Shown in pieces: positions 59,369 to 64,000 of a stretch of DNA of 64,000 nucleotides. The translations under genes were made by a program, and so were the position numbers. How positions within the stretch are numbered: the first letter of the stretch is position 1; each line of letters starts with the position of its first letter. The stretch comes from an uncultured Pseudomonadales bacterium (lineage in GTDB: Bacteria > Pseudomonadota > Gammaproteobacteria > Pseudomonadales > Azotimanducaceae). The notes beneath the pieces were generated by a model, which saw nothing but the letters and a program-made list of their open reading frames with translations, searched no databases and was not told the DNA's origin. The stretch covers positions 2,232,001 through 2,296,000 of the forward strand of contig OY282455.1 of the NCBI GenBank assembly GCA_958296195.1, in the 5' to 3' direction.

Positions 59369-61378
59369 ATGCAGGAGGATGTGCGAATAGTGAAGCGGAT
59401 TAGGTCGGAACATTGGGTTGTTGAGCAAATTCAGCGTGCGAAGCAGGCGGGCGTCCGGGCCATGGTTTTGCTCAGCTCATTGGCTTGGGCGTCGGCCCTA
59501 GGCGCCGAGGGCGGCAACCTAGGCTGGCCGGCCTACGGCGGTTCGGCCGGTGGCGGTCACTACACGGCGGCGGCGCAGATCACCAAGGGCAACGTGGAGG
59601 GCTTGGAGGTTGCTTGGGTGCATCGCTCCGGGGACTTTCGGGAGGGCGTCATCTCCGGCGTGGATGGTTTTGACGCCAGCGGCCAAACCGCTTCCGCCTT
59701 CGTCAACACGCCCATCGTGGTGCGGGACACCCTGTACTACTGCACCCCGTTCAACCGTGTGTTTGCCTTGGACCCGGCCACCGGCGCCGAACGCTGGCGC
59801 TTTGACCCCGGCGTCAACGTAGACGACGAGCACCTGACCAATTGCCGCGCTGTCAGCAGTTGGGTGGACCCGGAAGCGGAAGCCGGCGCACTCTGTGCCC
59901 ACCGCATCATCCTGCCTACGTTGGACGGGCGGATGTTCGCCTTGGACGGCGCCACCGGCAAGCGTTGCCCCGGCTTTGGCGAGAACGGCGCAATCGACCT
60001 GACCGCGGGGCTGACCGAGCACGGCGCTAGGGAGTACGGCATCACCAGCGCCCCGGCCATCCTGGGGGATGCGCTCATCACCGGCGCCTATGTGCTGGAC
60101 TCCTTCCGACCGGATGTGCCTTCCGGCGTGGTGCGCGCCTACGATCTGCGCACCGGCGCCTTTCGCTGGGGCTGGAACCCGGTGCCGCCGGGAGCGGCAC
60201 CCATTGACGAGGCAGGCAACTTCGTGCCGGGCACCACCAACGTCTGGTCCACCATTTCCGTGGATGCGGAGCGCAACCTGGTCATCGCGCCCACCGGCAA
60301 CTCCTCGCCGGACTACTACGGCGGCGACCGCGGCGGCAACTTGGACTACTACTCCAGTTCCGTGGTGGCCTTGGATGGCGACACGGGCGAAGTGGTTTGG
60401 CATTACCAAACCGTCCACCACGACATCTGGGATTTCGACGTGCCCTCGCAGCCCACCTTGGTCGATGTCACCATCGACGGCGTGACCAGCCCGGCGGTGG
60501 TGCAGACCACCAAGATGGGCCTGACCTTCGTGCTGCATCGAGAGACAGGAGTGCCCTTGCACCCGGTGGTGGAGCGGCCGGTGCCCCAAACCGGCGCGGT
60601 GCCGGGGGAGTACCTAAGCCCCACCCAGCCCTTCCCGGTGAAGCCGGAACCCTTGCACCAACTGGGCATTTCCCCAGATGACGCCTGGGGCTTCACCTTC
60701 TGGGACGAAGGCGAGTGCCGCCGTAAGCTGGAGGAGCTGACCACCGGCCCCATCTACACGCCGCTCAGCGAGAAGGGCACGGTGCTGTACCCCTCCAACA
60801 TCGGTGGCCAGAACTGGGGTGCCCCGGCGGTGGACCCGGAGCGGGGGCTGATGGTGACCAACACCAAGCATGTGGGCATGGTGCTGCGCCTCGCGCCCCG
60901 GGCGGAGTGCGACCGATCCTCAAAGGTCGGCATGCCGCAGCGTGGCGCCCCCTATTGCGTCTATATGGAACCCTTGCTGTCGTCCTGGGGCGCCCCCTGC
61001 ACCAAGCCGCCTTGGGGCACCTTGGCGGCGGTGGAGCTCTCCTCCGGGAACATCAAATGGCAGGTGCCCTTAGGCAACCTGAAACACCTGGCGCCCTGGC
61101 CGATCTCCCTGCTGGTCAAGGGGACGCTGGAGTTCGGCGGGCCGATGGTCACCGCCTCCGGCCTTACCTTCATAGCCGCCACCACGGACCGGCAGATTCG
61201 CGCCTTCGACACGGACACCGGCGCCGAGCTGTGGCGCGATGAACTGCCCACCACGGGCAACTCCGTGCCCATGTCATACGTTTCCGGCGGCAAGCAGTTC
61301 GTCGTGGTGGCCGCCGGCGGCCACTTCACCTCCCCGTCGCCGCCGGGGGATTACCTAGTGGCCTACAGCCTGCCTTAG
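59369..61378 (+). CDS. PQQ-dependent dehydrogenase (quinoprotein)
   Basis: A 669-residue periplasmic quinoprotein. After a signal-like region ([20 protein letters not shown]) comes the beta-propeller with [60 protein letters not shown], and [20 protein letters not shown], typical of PQQ-dependent glucose/quinate/alcohol dehydrogenases lacking an N-terminal membrane domain. Needs PQQ and calcium; no pqq genes here. Start is uncertain: ATG 59369, or GTG 59390 with AGGAGG ten bases before. Confidence 0.9.
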   Translation: MQEDVRIVKRIRSEHWVVEQIQRAKQAGVRAMVLLSSLAWASALGAEGGNLGWPAYGGSAGGGHYTAAAQITKGNVEGLEVAWVHRSGDFREGVISGVDGFDASGQTASAFVNTPIVVRDTLYYCTPFNRVFALDPATGAERWRFDPGVNVDDEHLTNCRAVSSWVDPEAEAGALCAHRIILPTLDGRMFALDGATGKRCPGFGENGAIDLTAGLTEHGAREYGITSAPAILGDALITGAYVLDSFRPDVPSGVVRAYDLRTGAFRWGWNPVPPGAAPIDEAGNFVPGTTNVWSTISVDAERNLVIAPTGNSSPDYYGGDRGGNLDYYSSSVVALDGDTGEVVWHYQTVHHDIWDFDVPSQPTLVDVTIDGVTSPAVVQTTKMGLTFVLHRETGVPLHPVVERPVPQTGAVPGEYLSPTQPFPVKPEPLHQLGISPDDAWGFTFWDEGECRRKLEELTTGPIYTPLSEKGTVLYPSNIGGQNWGAPAVDPERGLMVTNTKHVGMVLRLAPRAECDRSSKVGMPQRGAPYCVYMEPLLSSWGAPCTKPPWGTLAAVELSSGNIKWQVPLGNLKHLAPWPISLLVKGTLEFGGPMVTASGLTFIAATTDRQIRAFDTDTGAELWRDELPTTGNSVPMSYVSGGKQFVVVAAGGHFTSPSPPGDYLVAYSLP

Positions 61379-61412
61379 CCTTGCACCCGAACCCGCAATT
61401 TGGAGGACAACC

Positions 61413-62303
61413 GTGAGCCTAGCCGCCCAGCAACGTGAAATCATCTGCTCCCGTCCCGGCTTCATCGCCGCCCTCGATCAGAGTGGCGGCAGCACCCCGA
61501 AGGCTCTGGGCCTCTACGGCGTACAGGAGGGCGCTTGGTCCAGCGAGGCGGAGATGTTCGACCTCGTGCATGCCATGCGCACCCGCATCATGACCAGTCC
61601 AGTGTTCAGCGGGGAGCGCATCTTGGGCGCCATCCTGTTTGAGAACACCATGAATCGGCAGGTGGAGGGGCGCGGCGCAGCGGCGCATCTGTGGGAGGCC
61701 AAGCAGGTGGTGCCCTTCCTGAAGGTCGATAAGGGGTTGGCGGAGGAGGGCGACGGCGTGCAGTTGATGAAGCCCATGCCGACCCTTGAGGACTTGCTGG
61801 AGCAGGGCAAGGCCAAGGGCGTCTTCGGCACGAAGATGCGCTCCGTGATCAAGCAGGCCAACGAGGCTGGAATCAATGCGGTGGTGGCGCAGCAGTTCGA
61901 CACGGCCAAGCGCATTCTGGCGGCGGGGCTAACGCCCATCGTCGAGCCGGAGGTCGATATCCACTGCCCGGAGAAGGGCTATGCCGAAACCCTGCTCAAG
62001 ACCGCCATGCTGAAACAGCTGGACGCCTTAAATAACGATCCAGTCATACTGAAGCTGACCCTGCCGGAGGTGGACAACTTCTACGCGGAGTGCATCGCCC
62101 ATCCCCAGGTGCTGCGGGTGGCTGCTCTCTCTGGGGGCTACAGCCGGGAGGAGTCCAACGCCCGTCTGCGCCGGCAAAGCGGCATGACCGCCAGCTTCTC
62201 CCGGGCGCTGACCGAAGGGCTGAAGCAGCAACAAACTGATGCGGAGTTCAACGGCCTGCTCGATGCGTCCATCGGCGGCATCTTTGCGGCGTCAATCACC
62301 TAG
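61413..62303 (+). CDS. fda: Fructose-bisphosphate aldolase class I
   Basis: A 296-residue class I Schiff-base aldolase. [20 protein letters not shown] (about 15-34), [61 protein letters not shown] with the Schiff-base Lys, and [17 protein letters not shown] agree well with bacterial Fda of the staphylococcal type. Start GTG 61413 with GGAGG upstream. Cytoplasmic glycolysis/gluconeogenesis. Confidence 0.94.
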   Translation: MSLAAQQREIICSRPGFIAALDQSGGSTPKALGLYGVQEGAWSSEAEMFDLVHAMRTRIMTSPVFSGERILGAILFENTMNRQVEGRGAAAHLWEAKQVVPFLKVDKGLAEEGDGVQLMKPMPTLEDLLEQGKAKGVFGTKMRSVIKQANEAGINAVVAQQFDTAKRILAAGLTPIVEPEVDIHCPEKGYAETLLKTAMLKQLDALNNDPVILKLTLPEVDNFYAECIAHPQVLRVAALSGGYSREESNARLRRQSGMTASFSRALTEGLKQQQTDAEFNGLLDASIGGIFAASIT

Positions 62304-62430
62304 CTTGCATATTGCACTAAGCCGAAACGCCCTGTTTTTCAACAAGCCGCACAGCCGTTCCCGGCGAATCTCCCGGCGCAAACTGCGCTGGCCGCGGCCC
62401 TTGGCGCAATATGTGGGCTAGACGTAAGGC

Positions 62431-63090
62431 TCACTCCGGTTGGGGAACGATGCGCAGGTAGGGCTTGGGCGCCTTCCAGCCGTTGGGGAACTTCTCCTTG
62501 GCCTCCTCGTCGGACACCGCCGGCACGATGATGACGTCCTCCCCTTGCTTCCAGTTCACCGGCGTGGCCACCTTGTGCTTGGCGGTGAGTTGGCAGGAGT
62601 CAAGCAGGCGCAGCACCTCGTCGAAGTTGCGGCCCGTGCTCATTGGGTAGGTGAGCATGGCCTTGATGGTCTTGTCCGGGCCGACGATGAACACCGAGCG
62701 CACCGTGGCGTTGTCCGCCGCGGTGCGGCCCTCGGCGGCGTCCCCGGCCTCGGCTGGCAGCATGTCGTACAGCTTGGCGACGTTGAGCTCCGGGTCCCCG
62801 ATCAGCGGGTAGTTCACCGCATGGCCTTGGGTTTCCTCAATGTCCTTGGCCCACTCGGCGTGGTTGTCCACCGGGTCAACGCTTAGGCCGAGAATCTTGC
62901 AGTTGCGCTTGGTGAACTCCGGCTGCAGGCCGGCCATGTAGCCGAGCTCCGTGGTGCAGACGGGGGTGAAGTCCTTGGGATGGGAGAACAGGATGGCCCA
63001 ACCGTCGCCGACCCAGTCGTGGAAGTCGATGGCGCCCTGAGTGGTTTGGGCCCTGAAGTTGGGCGCTTGGGAATTGATGCGCAGCGTCAT
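62431..63090 (-). CDS. 1-Cys peroxiredoxin
   Basis: A 219-residue peroxiredoxin (Prx6 type) reducing peroxides. SHPKDFTPVCTTELGYMAGL carries the peroxidatic Cys in PVCTTE, GLSVDPVDNHAEWAKDIEE and the C-terminal PNGWKAPKPYLRIVP complete the long Prx6 form. GGAGG is five bases before ATG 63090. Cysteine, not selenocysteine. It may protect metabolism involving the quinoprotein and aldolase neighbours; not proven. Confidence 0.94.
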   Translation of the reverse strand: MTLRINSQAPNFRAQTTQGAIDFHDWVGDGWAILFSHPKDFTPVCTTELGYMAGLQPEFTKRNCKILGLSVDPVDNHAEWAKDIEETQGHAVNYPLIGDPELNVAKLYDMLPAEAGDAAEGRTAADNATVRSVFIVGPDKTIKAMLTYPMSTGRNFDEVLRLLDSCQLTAKHKVATPVNWKQGEDVIIVPAVSDEEAKEKFPNGWKAPKPYLRIVPQPE

Positions 63091-63328
63091 GGTTGCCTCC
63101 TGTGGAGCTTGCGAATGTTGGGCGGCAAATCTAACACCATCGGGGCGCAAAGTGGCGGTTTTGTGTCCTGCGGGCGCCGACCCGTGCAAATCCGCAAGGT
63201 TCGGCGCCTTGCACAACGCTTGGGACACAGGAACGACCCCATGCCGCGCTTGACTACGCCGCGCCGCCGGAGCATCTTGCGAGGCTCCAAAACACTCAGA
63301 TGGCCACTTGAACCTAATGTCATAGGTT

Positions 63329-64000
63329 ATGCACCTGATGGTAGAACGTTTGCACAAGGACCATATTGTTGCCGCCCCCGGCTTTAATCGCTGGCTTGTG
63401 CCGCTGGCTTCCATTGCCATCCATCTATGCATCGGCTCCATCTACGCCTGGAGCCTGTTTAACCCTCCCTTGACCAAGACACTCGGCGTTGTCGCGCCCG
63501 CGGCCGGCGACTGGTCCTTGACCGAGGTGGTTTGGGTTTTCTCGGTGGCCATCGCCTGTCTCGGTCTCGCCGCGGCGTTCGCTGGCAGGTGGCTGGAGGA
63601 AGTGGGGCCGCGCCTGGTCGGTGTCATTGCCGCAGTTTGCTGGGGAGGCGGTTTCCTCATCGCCGGCGTCGGCATCCTGACCCATCAGCTCGGCCTGTTG
63701 TACGTGGGCTATGGCGTCATCGGCGGCTGCGGCCTAGGTCTCGGCTATGTGTCGCCCGTCAGCACCCTCATCCGCTGGTTCCCGGACCGTCGCGGCATGG
63801 CGACCGGAATGGCGATTATGGGCTTCGGCGGTGGCGCGATGCTGGGCACGCCGCTCATTGAAGGCCTGCTGTCCGCCTTTGCCGTCACGCCGGAATACCT
63901 CGGCAGGGCCGACGTCCTGAACCTGGTGACCAGCGAAGGCGTACGCTATGTGGAAACCTCAACCGGATTCCTGCGCGAGGTTGTGCTGCTCGGTGAGCGG
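63329..64000 (+). CDS. OFA-type major facilitator transporter, cut by the right edge
   Basis: A partial 224-residue N-terminal half of an MFS protein, open to the window end. Hydrophobic segments include VPLASIAIHLCIGSIYAWSL (start of TM1), VVWVFSVAIACLGLAAAF and LLYVGYGVIGGCGLGLGYVS, then IRWFPDRRGMATGMAIMGFG, the loop 2-3 signature of the oxalate/formate antiporter (OFA) family. A monocarboxylate substrate is inferred. ATG 63329 gives MHLMVERLHKD before TM1; ATG 63338 is an alternative. Confidence 0.85.
   Translation, partial: MHLMVERLHKDHIVAAPGFNRWLVPLASIAIHLCIGSIYAWSLFNPPLTKTLGVVAPAAGDWSLTEVVWVFSVAIACLGLAAAFAGRWLEEVGPRLVGVIAAVCWGGGFLIAGVGILTHQLGLLYVGYGVIGGCGLGLGYVSPVSTLIRWFPDRRGMATGMAIMGFGGGAMLGTPLIEGLLSAFAVTPEYLGRADVLNLVTSEGVRYVETSTGFLREVVLLGER

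Noticed and set aside
62308-62413. Inverted copies of CATATTGC (62308-62315 and 62406-62413) as a small mobile element
   Set aside because: Only eight bases each, without target duplication or internal structure; likely chance.
62431-63090. Selenocysteine in the peroxiredoxin
   Set aside because: The peroxidatic position is coded by a cysteine codon (PVCTTE), with no in-frame TGA.

Overview
The window reads as chromosomal DNA of a high-GC, Gram-negative bacterium, most likely an uncultured, probably marine or host-associated gammaproteobacterium. The basis is gene content: BepA-type M48 protease, TusA, PerM-type permease, NadA, a CirA/Fec-like TonB receptor with signal peptide, GltBD, a BCCT transporter, GreB, and several CoA-dependent catabolic genes. 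No tRNA, rRNA, CRISPR array or prophage was recognised. Taxonomy is inference only.

Layout. 0-4 kb: amino-sugar genes (GH20 hexosaminidase, sugar-kinase-like APH protein, SIS isomerase). 4-15 kb: small enzymes and housekeeping (TauD-type dioxygenase, class II aldolase plus MtnA, a lipoprotein amidohydrolase, GreB, AroA, SYLF protein, BCCT transporter, Ogt). 15-18.4 kb: an MBL hydrolase followed by a lower-GC type II restriction-modification island in which a controller-type HTH is fused to the endonuclease. 18.5-25.5 kb: DUF2147, Mdh, two large GT-C-like membrane proteins (one with a 29-bp G tract inside its coding region), a Nudix hydrolase and a GNAT. 25.7-32.3 kb: a retropepsin-like protease and the GltB/GltD glutamate synthase. 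32.3-33.2 kb: an HNH endonuclease with a decayed methyltransferase. 33.5-40.6 kb: propionyl-CoA to succinyl-CoA route (PccB, PccA, methylmalonyl-CoA epimerase, methylmalonyl-CoA mutase) split by an unrecognised coiled-coil protein. 40.8-46.5 kb: an esterase, a two-gene selenoprotein operon, DUF2461, NadA and a HicB-HicA toxin-antitoxin pair. 46.6-55.5 kb: BepA, TusA, PerM, a TonB receptor, a CoA transferase/racemase and an acyl-CoA dehydrogenase. 55.5-57.3 kb: an OLD-like ATPase plus TOPRIM-like pair that looks like a defence module. 57.3-64 kb: MBL hydrolase, PNPOx-like flavoprotein, PQQ dehydrogenase, class I aldolase, 1-Cys peroxiredoxin and an OFA-type MFS transporter cut by the right edge.

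The most striking item is at 42.1-44.2 kb. An apparent stop (TGA, 43945-43947) is followed in frame by Gly-Ser-Cys and a fully coding downstream half; this is the signature of a UGSC-type selenoprotein, and a hairpin at the right distance behind the TGA could serve as a bacterial SECIS element. Its upstream neighbour carries an N-terminal thioredoxin-like CxxC domain joined to a large domain of unknown function, and the two are tightly coupled. This implies that the organism decodes UGA as selenocysteine and has an uncharacterised selenium-dependent redox system.

Other points of interest are the HTH-endonuclease fusion, the split ATPase/TOPRIM pair, the orphan HNH nuclease, the poly-G contingency-like tract, the hexanucleotide GGGGAA repeat before the PNPOx-like gene, and a GreB with an unusual insertion. 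Mobile or defence genes are scattered singly among core genes rather than gathered in one island.
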